This document shows, piece by piece, positions 1 through 6,907 of a DNA stretch of 32,879 bases; within the stretch, counting starts at the first letter, position 1; every line of letters starts with the position of its first letter. Below the pieces are notes generated by a model. That model saw only the letters and a list, made by a program, of their open reading frames with translations, made no database searches and had not been told where the DNA came from. Made by a program: the position numbers and the translations under genes. Origin of the DNA: Flavobacteriales bacterium. Lineage in GTDB: Bacteria; Bacteroidota; Bacteroidia; Flavobacteriales_D; Crocinitomicaceae. Location of the stretch: positions 1 to 32,879 of the forward strand of contig CANLIL010000033.1 of the NCBI GenBank assembly GCA_947491305.1, given 5' to 3'.

Positions 1-258
1 CCAAAATCAGAACTTGATTTAATCCAAATTGGAATTTTTGCAGGTTATTTATTACCATTGGATCAATTTCATTTTGTTCTCGGAATGGGTGCGTATGTGC
101 GCGATAAATTCAATACCGACGGTAGATTGTATCACCGAATTGGGATGCGTTATTACTTTAAGAATGGTATAAATGCGCAACTCGTTTTGCATTCACATTG
201 GGGGAGGGCAGATTTTGCTGAATTAGGAATCGGTTACACATTTAATCAAAAGAAATGA
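1..258 (+). CDS. Acyloxyacyl hydrolase-like outer-membrane protein, C-terminal fragment
   Basis: The gene is cut by the left edge of the window; the reading frame is open from base 1 and gives 85 residues before the stop. The visible part is a run of amphipathic beta strands ending in GIGYTF, as in an outer-membrane beta-barrel. The segment HSHWGRADFAELGIGYTF resembles the C-terminus of the Bacteroidota proteins annotated as acyloxyacyl hydrolase, related to the lipid A 3-O-deacylase PagL, in which a His and a downstream Glu of the last strands belong to the active site. If right, it removes an acyl chain from lipid A in the outer membrane. The stop overlaps the start of the following lipoprotein gene by four bases (ATGA), so the two are probably co-transcribed. 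The assignment rests on a short segment from family memory. Confidence 0.55.
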   Translation, partial: PKSELDLIQIGIFAGYLLPLDQFHFVLGMGAYVRDKFNTDGRLYHRIGMRYYFKNGINAQLVLHSHWGRADFAELGIGYTFNQKK

Positions 259-992
259 AGCTAATTCTAACATTGCTAGTGCTAGTGATTTTTTCATCGT
301 GTAAAAAAGAAGAAAATCGTTCTTGTTTTAAATCTATTGGAGAAAATTCTTCAATAGAAATTAATCTTTCACCCGTAGATGAACTTGTTTTAAAATCAGA
401 CATTACCTATGTTTTATTCATAGATACGTTGGATAAAGTTATCATAAAAGGAGGAAAGAATTTATTGAATTTCGTAACGATTGATCAATCTGGAAAGCGA
501 TTAGCAATTGAAAATGGGAATGATTGTTCTTTTTTAAGAAATTATGAAGATGATATTATTGTAGAAATACATGCCTCTAATTTGAAAAAAATAGCTTTTG
601 CGGGCACGAAAAAATTGATTAATTCAACGCCACTGCAATTAGATAGTCTTTGGATTGATGCGTTTGATGGTTCGGGTATCATTCAATTAAATGTTCAAAC
701 TAACTTTTTAAAACTGAGTTCTGATTTTGGGTACACCGATTTTATAATCAATGGAACTTCTGATTATTTATTGTGCAATTTAGGTGGAAGTTCCTATGCT
801 AATTTATATAACTTGGTCGTGAATGATTCCATTACAGTTGTTTCGAATACCCAAAGGGATATTTTAGTTAAACCAGCCGCTATAAAGCTAAAAGCGCAAT
901 TGAATCAAAGTGGAAATGTGCTTTACAAAGGAATTCCAAGTTCTATTTTTTATATGCGCTATGGAAAAGGTGAGTTAATAAATAAAAATTAA
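255..992 (+). CDS. Lipoprotein with DUF2807-like (head GIN) beta-helix domain
   Basis: A 245-residue protein that starts with a short hydrophobic signal peptide and a lipobox (FSSC, Cys16), so it should be lipid-anchored. The rest is a repetitive beta-rich sequence with alternating hydrophobic residues and turns such as LKKIAFAG, LDSLWIDAFDGSG and FLKLSSDFGYTDF, the pattern of DUF2807, a putative adhesin beta-helix common in Bacteroidota. No catalytic motif is visible and its function is unknown. It overlaps the preceding gene by four bases, so an operon is likely. Its stop codon interlocks with that of the convergent ACT-domain gene. I am sure of the lipoprotein call and moderately sure of the domain. 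Confidence 0.7.
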   Translation: MKLILTLLVLVIFSSCKKEENRSCFKSIGENSSIEINLSPVDELVLKSDITYVLFIDTLDKVIIKGGKNLLNFVTIDQSGKRLAIENGNDCSFLRNYEDDIIVEIHASNLKKIAFAGTKKLINSTPLQLDSLWIDAFDGSGIIQLNVQTNFLKLSSDFGYTDFIINGTSDYLLCNLGGSSYANLYNLVVNDSITVVSNTQRDILVKPAAIKLKAQLNQSGNVLYKGIPSSIFYMRYGKGELINKN

Positions 993-1651
993 TTACCTCT
1001 TTTTATTTGCATTAGTATTTTAAATGCTTTGTCAACGTCGTCTTGTTTTACTACAACAGTAAATTCATTTGATGTAGACATTATCTCTACAATATTGATT
1101 CCTTCCCAAGCCAAATGCTTCAAGATATAGTAATAAATACCATAGATTTCAGTGTTGATTTTTGGAAGTTTAACGGTGATTGAAGATAAGTCTGGTGTAT
1201 GAGAGCGCAATTTTTCTGTTTTGAAAATTGTTTCTAATACCTCACTTTGATTTGTACTTATGATAAAAGTTGTTTCAGAAACGCCTTTACAAAGCGTAAA
1301 AAAACTATCGTTGTCCTTATTGATTTCTCGGATTAATTCTGTTTGTTTTGCTTTTAATGATTCAGAATTTTCAAACGTATAATCGGTTAAGTTGCTTCGT
1401 ACTAAAAAGTCACCTAAATCACCTAAAACGTTCGTTATTTTGATGTTTAATTTATGGTACAAACCTGGCGCCATTCGTTTAATTGCCATTACAATAGCTC
1501 CTTCTTTGACTTCTTTGCCAATAATTTCTTCTAATTCAGGCTTTAATTTTCGCGCTAATGCAGAAATATTAATTAAATCTTCTGTCATTGCCTCGCGAAG
1601 GAAAGGACTCTTATTTATTAGTTCTTCAGTTGTTTTACCAATAGATTGCAT
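989..1651 (-). CDS. ACT-domain protein, aspartokinase-regulatory-like, no kinase domain
   Basis: A 220-residue soluble protein. The C-terminal half, about residues 125-220, looks like two ACT-type folds: FTLCKGVSETTFIIS, then a segment around KLPKINTEIYGIYYYILKHL, and EGINIVEIMSTSNEFTVVV, which closely resembles the regulatory ACT modules of aspartokinase. The N-terminal part, about residues 25-75 (ISALARKLKPELEEIIGKEV, then KEGAIVMAIKRM), is helical and could be a winged-helix-like region. No nucleotide-binding or kinase motifs are present, so this is not an enzyme of aspartate phosphorylation even though relatives are sometimes labelled aspartate kinase. A ligand-sensing regulator is a plausible role but is inference. 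It lies 78 bases downstream of cmk on the same strand and interlocks stop codons with the convergent lipoprotein gene. Confidence 0.6.
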   Translation of the reverse strand: MQSIGKTTEELINKSPFLREAMTEDLINISALARKLKPELEEIIGKEVKEGAIVMAIKRMAPGLYHKLNIKITNVLGDLGDFLVRSNLTDYTFENSESLKAKQTELIREINKDNDSFFTLCKGVSETTFIISTNQSEVLETIFKTEKLRSHTPDLSSITVKLPKINTEIYGIYYYILKHLAWEGINIVEIMSTSNEFTVVVKQDDVDKAFKILMQIKRGN

Positions 1652-1729
1652 AGTAGCTTTTGTTTAGTTTTGTCGTAAAATTAAACAATCTGTTGAAATA
1701 AATTCTATTTTGTTAAATTTTTAATTAAT

Positions 1730-2419
1730 TCAATCTATTGCTTTTTGGTATAAGTGATAGGCTAAATTCAATTGTTCTTCTCTCGTTAAATGACTTGTGT
1801 CTATTACAATTGCATCGCTTGTTTGGATCAATGGACTTTCAATTCTATTGGAATCTAATTCATCGCGTTGCACTAAATTATCGTATACTTCTTGAAACGT
1901 TGTTTGTACACCTTTATCAATTAATTCGTCAAATCTTCTTTGCGCTCTGATTTCATTGCTTGCAGTTACGAACAGTTTTAATTCTGCAGCAGGAAAGACA
2001 ACCGAGCCGATATCGCGACCATCCATGATGATTCCACCATTAACGCCCATTTTTTGTTGTTCTTCTACTAATCTTTGGCGAACTTCTTTAATCGTTGCTA
2101 TTTTTGAAACATTGGCAGCTACATCGGGCATACGAATTAATTCTTCGACATTTTCGTTATTTAAAAACAAATCTGCTTTGTCTGTTTTAGTATTGTATTC
2201 AAATGAAAGGTTGATTTCATTCAAGAGATTAATTATCTTCTCCGTTGAAGGTGTTCCATTTTCTATCAATTGATTGCGCATGCAATAAAGCGTAACGCCA
2301 CGATACATTGCTCCGCTATCAATAAAAATGTAATTTATTTTTTTTGCCAATGATTTTGCTAATGTGCTTTTCCCACAAGATGAATATCCGTCAATGGCGA
2401 TGGTAATCTTTTTTTGCAT
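1730..2419 (-). CDS. cmk: Cytidylate kinase ((d)CMP kinase)
   Basis: Cytoplasmic nucleoside monophosphate kinase that phosphorylates CMP and dCMP with ATP, part of pyrimidine nucleotide salvage and recycling from RNA turnover. The 229 residues match the usual length. The P-loop IDGYSSCGKST lies at residues 9-19, DSGAMYRG, the conserved CMP-binding start, follows at about 35, and the catalytic segment MDGRDIGSVVFP sits near residue 135. The start ATG directly precedes the family's N-terminal strand. Its neighbour on the same strand is an outer-membrane protein gene and then porQ; I recall cmk and porQ being close together in other Flavobacteriia. A hairpin terminator lies between cmk and the upstream gene, so cmk needs its own promoter; a 7 of 8 match to TAnnTTTG on the minus strand at 2428-2435 is a candidate. 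Confidence 0.95.
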   Translation of the reverse strand: MQKKITIAIDGYSSCGKSTLAKSLAKKINYIFIDSGAMYRGVTLYCMRNQLIENGTPSTEKIINLLNEINLSFEYNTKTDKADLFLNNENVEELIRMPDVAANVSKIATIKEVRQRLVEEQQKMGVNGGIIMDGRDIGSVVFPAAELKLFVTASNEIRAQRRFDELIDKGVQTTFQEVYDNLVQRDELDSNRIESPLIQTSDAIVIDTSHLTREEQLNLAYHLYQKAID

Positions 2420-2427
2420 GCAACGAA

Positions 2428-2435
2428 ATTAAGTA
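2428..2435 (-). promoter_or_regulatory. Candidate -7 element of cmk
   Basis: On the minus strand the sequence is TAATTTCG, one mismatch from the Bacteroidota -7 element TAnnTTTG, nine bases upstream of the cmk start. A TTTG lies 14 bases further upstream, shorter than the usual spacing, and overlaps the terminator of the preceding gene, so the call is weak. Confidence 0.3.
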
Positions 2436-2446
2436 CTTTTTGGCAC

Positions 2447-2478
2447 AAAAAAAAGGGGAAATTTTCATTTCCCCTTTT
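2447..2478 (-). terminator. Rho-independent terminator of the outer-membrane barrel gene
   Basis: A perfect 12-bp inverted repeat (AAAAGGGGAAAT and ATTTCCCCTTTT) with a four-base loop; on the minus strand it is followed by eight T. It lies 17 bases after the stop of the barrel gene and separates that gene from cmk. Confidence 0.9.
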
Positions 2479-2495
2479 CGTGTAAAAATCAACTA

Positions 2496-3209
2496 TTAGA
2501 ATCTCCATCCTAAACGTAATGCAGCATTTCCAGCAGCAGTAGAAAGGTAAGATTTAGAATAACCTGGCTCTGTAGTATTAATAGCTCCAGCTGGAGTTGT
2601 TCCAGTAGTATTAATATCACTCATCGATTTAGACATGTAAGAAATCCCTAACTCTAAACCTACGTAGATATTTTCAGCAACATAGTAATCCATACCAGCG
2701 CCTACTTGTACACCGAACATGTCGAATCCACTTTTTTGAACAACATCAACACCATTAACATAAGCACCAGTATTAGAAACTACATCATAAAGCGCATTTT
2801 TTGAGGTTCCTGTTTCGCTTCCGCTACCAAAGTTAATTCCTAACATGAAGTATGGAGACATACGATCTGTTCCAGCTAAATGGTACTCACCACCAATTTG
2901 TGCGTTCCAAGAAGATCTGCTAATTTCTAGTGTTCCAGTAGATCCACTTCCATCTGTGTTTTCAGCGTAGGTATAAGACTCTGATCTTGGAGTTCCCAAA
3001 CCATCACCCAATCCTAATGAAGCACGAATTGCAATGTTTTCTTTAACGAAATAACGCGCACGAACTGTAGGAGCTGTCCAAGTTACACCTGATGCGCCAC
3101 CAAAAGCAACAGCACCCTCTAAAGACCATGGATTGTCCATCGTCGCTTTTTGGCCAAATGTTGCACCTGACAACAAAATTGCACCAACTAAAATAGCTAA
3201 TTTTTTCAT
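2496..3209 (-). CDS. Outer-membrane beta-barrel protein (porin family)
   Basis: A 237-residue secreted protein. A clear signal peptide (MKKLAILVGAILLSGATFGQ) is followed by about eight amphipathic strands separated by Gly/Ser/Thr/Asn-rich loops, and the protein ends in ALRLGWRF, with the terminal Phe expected for recognition by the Bam machinery. This is the generic eight-stranded outer-membrane barrel of Bacteroidota (OMP_b-brl type). Ligand and role cannot be read from the sequence. The gene has one of the best promoter matches in the window and its own strong terminator, so it is probably a highly expressed single-gene unit between porQ and cmk. Confidence 0.8.
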   Translation of the reverse strand: MKKLAILVGAILLSGATFGQKATMDNPWSLEGAVAFGGASGVTWTAPTVRARYFVKENIAIRASLGLGDGLGTPRSESYTYAENTDGSGSTGTLEISRSSWNAQIGGEYHLAGTDRMSPYFMLGINFGSGSETGTSKNALYDVVSNTGAYVNGVDVVQKSGFDMFGVQVGAGMDYYVAENIYVGLELGISYMSKSMSDINTTGTTPAGAINTTEPGYSKSYLSTAAGNAALRLGWRF

Positions 3210-3232
3210 AATTTGTTTTGTTTAAGTTTATT

Positions 3233-3263
3233 CAAATGTATAAAAGTAAAATTATAAAACAAA
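3233..3263 (-). promoter_or_regulatory. Bacteroidota-type promoter of the barrel gene
   Basis: On the minus strand TTTG (3260-3263), a 19-base spacer and TACATTTG (3233-3240), a perfect match to the TTTG-N19-TAnnTTTG pattern of the Bacteroidota housekeeping sigma factor. The predicted start of transcription is near 3227, giving a leader of roughly 18 bases. Confidence 0.8.
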
Positions 3264-3265
3264 TA

Positions 3266-3291
3266 AAAAGAGTTAACAATTCAATGTTAAC
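3266..3291 (-). terminator. Possible porQ terminator, or an upstream operator palindrome
   Basis: A perfect 7-bp inverted repeat, GTTAACA and TGTTAAC, with a six-base loop (3272-3291). On the minus strand it is followed by TCTTTTTATTTG, which would suit a weak terminator 25 bases after the porQ stop. It also lies about 10 bases upstream of the -33 element of the next promoter, so a regulator-binding site is an alternative. Confidence 0.4.
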
Positions 3292-3316
3292 AAGTAGCGC
3301 TTAAAGATTTTCTTTT

Positions 3317-4348
3317 TTATTTTTTCCAATCGGAAATGCACGATGAAAGACTGAGCATATTGTTGTATCCAGCTCTTGAGAACACAGATAAACCGTAGTC
3401 TATTTTGATTTTCTTGAATTTAAATCCAATTCCAAAAGTAAAGCCTGCTAGGCCAGGAAGTTGTTCTAGTTTTAATTCTTGTCTTCTGTGATAATCAAAC
3501 CCAGCTCTTACGTGAAGATTTTTACTCATCAATATTTCCGCTTGAAAAATAAAATGATTGGCTAACTTTTCAATAAAACTTGAAGATGCAACTGGAACGG
3601 TTTCACCAGTTAATGGGTCAATAGTTGGTTTTGCATTGGGATCGGTGTATGTTAAATCCCATTTGTTTAAATGATGCGTTAAAATAGAAAATCGAAATGG
3701 AGCGTGCGCTAATTTGTAAGATGCACCTAATTGAAAATCGATTGGCAAAGGTTTACGGGCTTGACCATCATATCCGTTTAATTGTACACCCGCATTTTTA
3801 ACCATAGCAGTAACTAATAAGTTCCCATCTTTGCTGACATAAGTCCCTGCTAAATCCAACGAAAGTCCGAAAGATGAATACGCTTCCAATTGCGAATAAA
3901 TAAAATTCATTGTTCCTCCAACGGAAATGCGTGGATTCAATTGTTTTCCATAACTAGCGCCAACAACGCATTCAAATGGGTTAAACGTTCCAATTTCTTC
4001 GCCTGTAATAGTAGTGCGTTTGAATTCTCCGTAATTAATATAGCGCATCGATAATCCTAATACACCCTTTTTAATTGCTTTTCCGTATGCCAATTGTCCA
4101 TAATTGATTCCGCCAGCTAAAAATGCTTGATTGATGGAAATCATTTTGTGCATCTCCTTATTTAATAGAGATGGATTTGAAATTCCAATGTTAATGTCGT
4201 TGTCTTTTGCGGTAATAAATTGATTTCCTAATCCAGCTGCACGCGCATTGTAGGTTAAGTTTAAAAATGGAAAGGCATACGTTCCTCCAATTTGAGCAAA
4301 CGTATAACTAGTAACGCAACATATTAATAGTAGACTTATTTTTTTCAT
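3317..4348 (-). CDS. porQ: Type IX secretion system protein PorQ
   Basis: A 343-residue outer-membrane protein of the PorV/FadL-like barrel class. In the T9SS, PorQ belongs with PorU, PorV and PorZ to the surface attachment complex that receives cargo after translocation. The start at 4348 (MKKISLLLICCVTSYTFAQ) gives a clean signal peptide; an upstream in-frame start would add six residues before it. The mature N-terminus GGTYAFPFLNLTYNARAAGLG and the following ITAKDNDINIGISNPSLLN are characteristic of the family, and the C-terminus ends in strands around FGIGFKFKKIKIDYGLS. cmk lies downstream on the same strand beyond one other gene. The rest of the core T9SS is not in the window, but two cargo proteins and a PorE-like protein are. 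Confidence 0.85.
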   Translation of the reverse strand: MKKISLLLICCVTSYTFAQIGGTYAFPFLNLTYNARAAGLGNQFITAKDNDINIGISNPSLLNKEMHKMISINQAFLAGGINYGQLAYGKAIKKGVLGLSMRYINYGEFKRTTITGEEIGTFNPFECVVGASYGKQLNPRISVGGTMNFIYSQLEAYSSFGLSLDLAGTYVSKDGNLLVTAMVKNAGVQLNGYDGQARKPLPIDFQLGASYKLAHAPFRFSILTHHLNKWDLTYTDPNAKPTIDPLTGETVPVASSSFIEKLANHFIFQAEILMSKNLHVRAGFDYHRRQELKLEQLPGLAGFTFGIGFKFKKIKIDYGLSVFSRAGYNNMLSLSSCISDWKK

Positions 4349-4417
4349 CGTGTAATCGTAACGCAAAGAAATACTAAAAATTTTATTTAATGCTTGAATT
4401 TGTTTTATTTTTTGCGT

Positions 4418-4915
4418 TTAAACTCGTTTACCTAATTCTATTGCTTCTAAATCGTGGATTCGATCATCAGTAATGGAAAAACGCAACAATGTTTTTACAG
4501 CATGAAAGCCTTTGTATCCGCATGCACCAGGATTCATGCACAACATGTTAAACTGTGGATCCATTTTTACCAATAAAATGTGTGAATGCCCACAAATGAA
4601 TAGTTTTGGTGGTTGTCGCTTGATTTCTGCAAATGCAGTTGGAATGAATTTCCCTGGTCGCCCGCCAATGTGTGTGATCAAAACTTCAACTTCTTCACAG
4701 TTAAAACGATTGAATTCGGGTACTTCTTTTCGAATGGAATAATCGTCAATGTTACCATAAACACCTCTAAATGGTTTGAATTTTTTTAATTCATCAATGA
4801 CTTCAATTGTTCCAATATCGCCTGCATGCCATATTTCATCTACATCTTTAAAGTAGTCATAGATTTTTGGGTCGATGAATCCATGTGTATCAGAAAGTAA
4901 ACCAATTCGTTTCAT
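4418..4915 (-). CDS. YfcE/MJ0936-type metallophosphoesterase
   Basis: A 165-residue calcineurin-like phosphoesterase, probably a cytoplasmic metal-dependent phosphodiesterase of the YfcE family; the natural substrate is unknown. All metal-binding motifs are present: SDTHG (Asp9, His11), GD (Asp33), GNID (Asn55), a His at 82 (LITHIGG) and the paired GHSH (His110, His112), followed by MNPGACG. The start is fixed because MKRIGLLSDTHG begins exactly like family members. It is divergent from meaB with 82 bases between the two start codons. Its promoter matches the consensus perfectly and places the start of transcription at or within a base or two of the ATG, so the mRNA is predicted to be leaderless. 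Confidence 0.9.
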   Translation of the reverse strand: MKRIGLLSDTHGFIDPKIYDYFKDVDEIWHAGDIGTIEVIDELKKFKPFRGVYGNIDDYSIRKEVPEFNRFNCEEVEVLITHIGGRPGKFIPTAFAEIKRQPPKLFICGHSHILLVKMDPQFNMLCMNPGACGYKGFHAVKTLLRFSITDDRIHDLEAIELGKRV

Positions 4916-4919
4916 GCAT

Positions 4920-4950
4920 CAAAATTACTATTTCTAATGTTTACATCAAA
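4920..4950 (-). promoter_or_regulatory. Promoter of the YfcE-like gene (predicted leaderless)
   Basis: On the minus strand TTTG (4947-4950), a 19-base spacer and TAATTTTG (4920-4927), a perfect match to the Bacteroidota pattern. Only four bases separate the -7 element from the ATG at 4915, so transcription should begin at or next to the start codon. Confidence 0.75.
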
Positions 4951-4962
4951 CTATTGGAATTG

Positions 4963-4992
4963 TTGTTCGATTCTTTACATTGTTTATATTTG
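4963..4992 (+). promoter_or_regulatory. Promoter of meaB (predicted leaderless)
   Basis: TTG (4963-4965), a 19-base spacer and TATATTTG (4985-4992) match the Bacteroidota promoter pattern. The meaB ATG at 4998 begins five bases after the -7 element. The -33 elements of this promoter and the divergent one are 12 bases apart, back to back. Confidence 0.75.
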
Positions 4993-4997
4993 TAGGT

Positions 4998-6053
4998 ATG
5001 GAACAAGGCCATTTATCAAATTGGATTGCAAAAAGAAAAGCACGTAAGGAAGATTTACATGCTGCTTCTTTGTTTGAGCAACTAAAGAATGGTGATAGAA
5101 CGGTATTGAGTCAATGCATCACCTTGATTGAATCGAGTTTACAATCTGATCAATTAATAGCAAATGAATTGATAAAATACTGTTTACCATTTGCTGGAAA
5201 TTCAATTCGAATTGGAATAACGGGTGTTCCGGGAGTTGGGAAGAGTACGTTTATTGAATCGTTTGGTGCAACTTTGGTTGGAAAAGATAAAAAAGTTGCT
5301 GTTTTAGCAATCGATCCATCCAGTTCGTCAACAGGAGGAAGTATTTTAGGAGATAAAACACGCATGCAGGAATTATCAACCAATCCTAATGTGTACATTC
5401 GACCTTCAGCAGCAGGAACTACCTTAGGCGGTGTTGCTCGAAAAACAAGAGAAGCTATTATTTTGTGTGAAGCAGCTGGTTTTGATACAATAATTATTGA
5501 AACTGTTGGTGTTGGTCAGTCTGAAACGCTTGTGCATTCGATGGTTGACTTTTTTTTACTATTAATGTTAGCTGGTGCGGGAGACGAGTTACAAGGCATC
5601 AAACGCGGGATCATGGAAATGGCCGATGCTTTAGTAATTACAAAAGCGGATGGAGAAAATCAATTGAAAGCAGAACAAGCGAGTCGCCAATATGCGAATG
5701 CAATGCATTTATTTCCACCGAAACAAAGTCAATGGGTGGTGCCAAGTTTTACGTGTAGCGCTTACACTAATTCCAATATTGATAAGGTTTGGGAGGTAAT
5801 TGCATCTTTTGATAATCAAACCAAAACAAATGGGTGGTTTGCACAACACCGTAAAATACAAGATAAATATTGGTTGTTGGAAACGTTAAAAGAAAAGATA
5901 ATCGGACATTTTTTCTTGGATGTTACCTTACAAAATGCGCTTAAAGAAGTTGAAAGTGCTGTTGAAAATGGCGAAAAAAGTTCGTTTCAAGGGGCAGATG
6001 AATTATATTACTTATTTACACAAAAGAAATCATCAGATGGTAACGGAATTTAA
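4998..6053 (+). CDS. meaB: MeaB/ArgK-type GTPase, methylmalonyl-CoA mutase chaperone
   Basis: A 351-residue G3E-family P-loop GTPase. MeaB proteins protect and reload the adenosylcobalamin enzyme methylmalonyl-CoA mutase. The P-loop ITGVPGVGKST is near residues 74-84, followed by the family signatures AIDPSSSSTGGSILGDKTRM, RPSAAGTTLGG and IIIETVGVGQSE. The base-recognition motif reads ITKADG rather than NKAD. I chose the ATG at 4998 over an upstream TTG, because the TTG lies within the spacer just upstream of the -7 element. The mutase itself is not adjacent, so the partner must be elsewhere or the protein may serve another B12 enzyme. The 3' end overlaps the S4-domain gene by 17 bases in another frame. 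Confidence 0.9.
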   Translation: MEQGHLSNWIAKRKARKEDLHAASLFEQLKNGDRTVLSQCITLIESSLQSDQLIANELIKYCLPFAGNSIRIGITGVPGVGKSTFIESFGATLVGKDKKVAVLAIDPSSSSTGGSILGDKTRMQELSTNPNVYIRPSAAGTTLGGVARKTREAIILCEAAGFDTIIIETVGVGQSETLVHSMVDFFLLLMLAGAGDELQGIKRGIMEMADALVITKADGENQLKAEQASRQYANAMHLFPPKQSQWVVPSFTCSAYTNSNIDKVWEVIASFDNQTKTNGWFAQHRKIQDKYWLLETLKEKIIGHFFLDVTLQNALKEVESAVENGEKSSFQGADELYYLFTQKKSSDGNGI

Positions 6054-6249
6054 AATTGAAGGAGAATACATTGAATTAATTCAATTGTTGAAAGTGTTGG
6101 GGATTGCAGCAACTGGTGGACACGCAAAGTTTATTGTTGACGAAGGAGAAGTATTCCGAAATGGCGAAGTTGAATTGCGTAAACGTGCCAAATTAGTTCC
6201 TGGTGATGTGATTGAAATGGAAGATTTTAGAGTGAAATTAATTGCTTAA
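6037..6249 (+). CDS. S4-domain RNA-binding protein (YaaA/RlbA-like)
   Basis: A 70-residue protein that is essentially one S4 RNA-binding domain. The core is FKIEGEYIELIQLLKVLGIA, then GGHAKFIVDEGEVFRNGEVE and LRKRAKLVPGDVIEM, which matches the small YaaA/RlbA family of free-standing S4 proteins; some members act in ribosome assembly. The ATG at 6037 is chosen because it directly precedes the conserved strand; a longer frame upstream runs entirely inside meaB. It starts within the last codons of meaB, so the two are translationally coupled. A cytoplasmic role at rRNA or another structured RNA is inferred from the family only. Confidence 0.85.
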   Translation: MVTEFKIEGEYIELIQLLKVLGIAATGGHAKFIVDEGEVFRNGEVELRKRAKLVPGDVIEMEDFRVKLIA

Positions 6250-6266
6250 TTGCTAAAACGCTTTTA

Positions 6267-6788
6267 TTAAAACAATCCTTGTAACTCACTTTTCAATTGT
6301 TCTACAACAATTTCGTTAGGTAACTCACCGATTTCAGCAACTAGTTCTAATATTTTACTCGATAAATCCATGCCTGTAGCGGTTGCTTCAAGTTGATTTC
6401 CAGCGATGTTAATGATTTTGATAGTTTCTTCTTTCGCATCGCGTACCATTTTCCATCCCAATGGAGAGATGAACAATTGTTGTGCAACATTGTGATCGTA
6501 TTCTTCCCGAATAGCTTTTAAAAATTCACCTTGTAACATTTTTGCTGGCATACCTGGGTTGTGCAAGCGCATAACTAAACTATTTGGATGGATGCGCTCT
6601 AAAAGCAAAATTGCTCGTTGGTATGCTTCTAAGCGAGAAGGAAGAAAAAATTCTTGACGTTGTTTTTTTAATTCAAGTTTTAAATAGTTGGTTTCTTTTT
6701 GCCCTTCTTTTTTTAAGAAAAGAAACGTTATTACTAAAACAGCTGTAACAGGAATTAATCCAAGTAAGATAATTAGAAGCGTATTCAT
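6267..6788 (-). CDS. DUF7935-family membrane-anchored protein
   Basis: A 173-residue protein of unknown function found across Bacteroidota. An N-terminal transmembrane helix (about residues 4-24, LLIILLGLIPVTAVLVITFL) is followed by a charged, helical cytoplasmic part. Its hallmarks are LPSRLEAYQRAILLLERIHP, SLVMRLHNPGM, LKAIREEYDHNVAQQLFIS and a C-terminal LKSELQGLF, which I recognise from this family. The ATG at 6788 is preferred over an upstream GTG at 6803, since that GTG lies inside the -7 element. It is convergent with the S4-domain gene at a distance of 17 bases and divergent from the symporter gene. No enzymatic motif is visible. Confidence 0.75.
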   Translation of the reverse strand: MNTLLIILLGLIPVTAVLVITFLFLKKEGQKETNYLKLELKKQRQEFFLPSRLEAYQRAILLLERIHPNSLVMRLHNPGMPAKMLQGEFLKAIREEYDHNVAQQLFISPLGWKMVRDAKEETIKIINIAGNQLEATATGMDLSSKILELVAEIGELPNEIVVEQLKSELQGLF

Positions 6789-6802
6789 AAATTTATTTTT
6801 CA

Positions 6803-6810
6803 CAAAGATA
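6803..6810 (-). promoter_or_regulatory. -7 element of the DUF7935 gene
   Basis: On the minus strand TATCTTTG, a perfect TAnnTTTG match, 14 bases upstream of the ATG. No convincing -33 element is seen at the usual distance. Confidence 0.5.
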
Positions 6811-6907
6811 AAAACAAGCGGCTTAAATTAACGGAAACTACTTTTTATTTGAAATAAAAATAAGTCGTTTCAGTAAAAAATTGTAATTTCAGCCTTCAAA
6901 ATTTAGT

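Noticed and set aside
989-1651. Aspartate kinase
   Set aside because: No amino-acid kinase domain or ATP-binding motif is present; only the ACT part resembles aspartokinase.
5634-5655. Loss of the guanine-recognition motif in MeaB (ITKADG in place of NKAD)
   Set aside because: The Lys-Ala-Asp part is kept, the Thr variant occurs in related Bacteroidota proteins as far as I recall, and all other motifs are intact.
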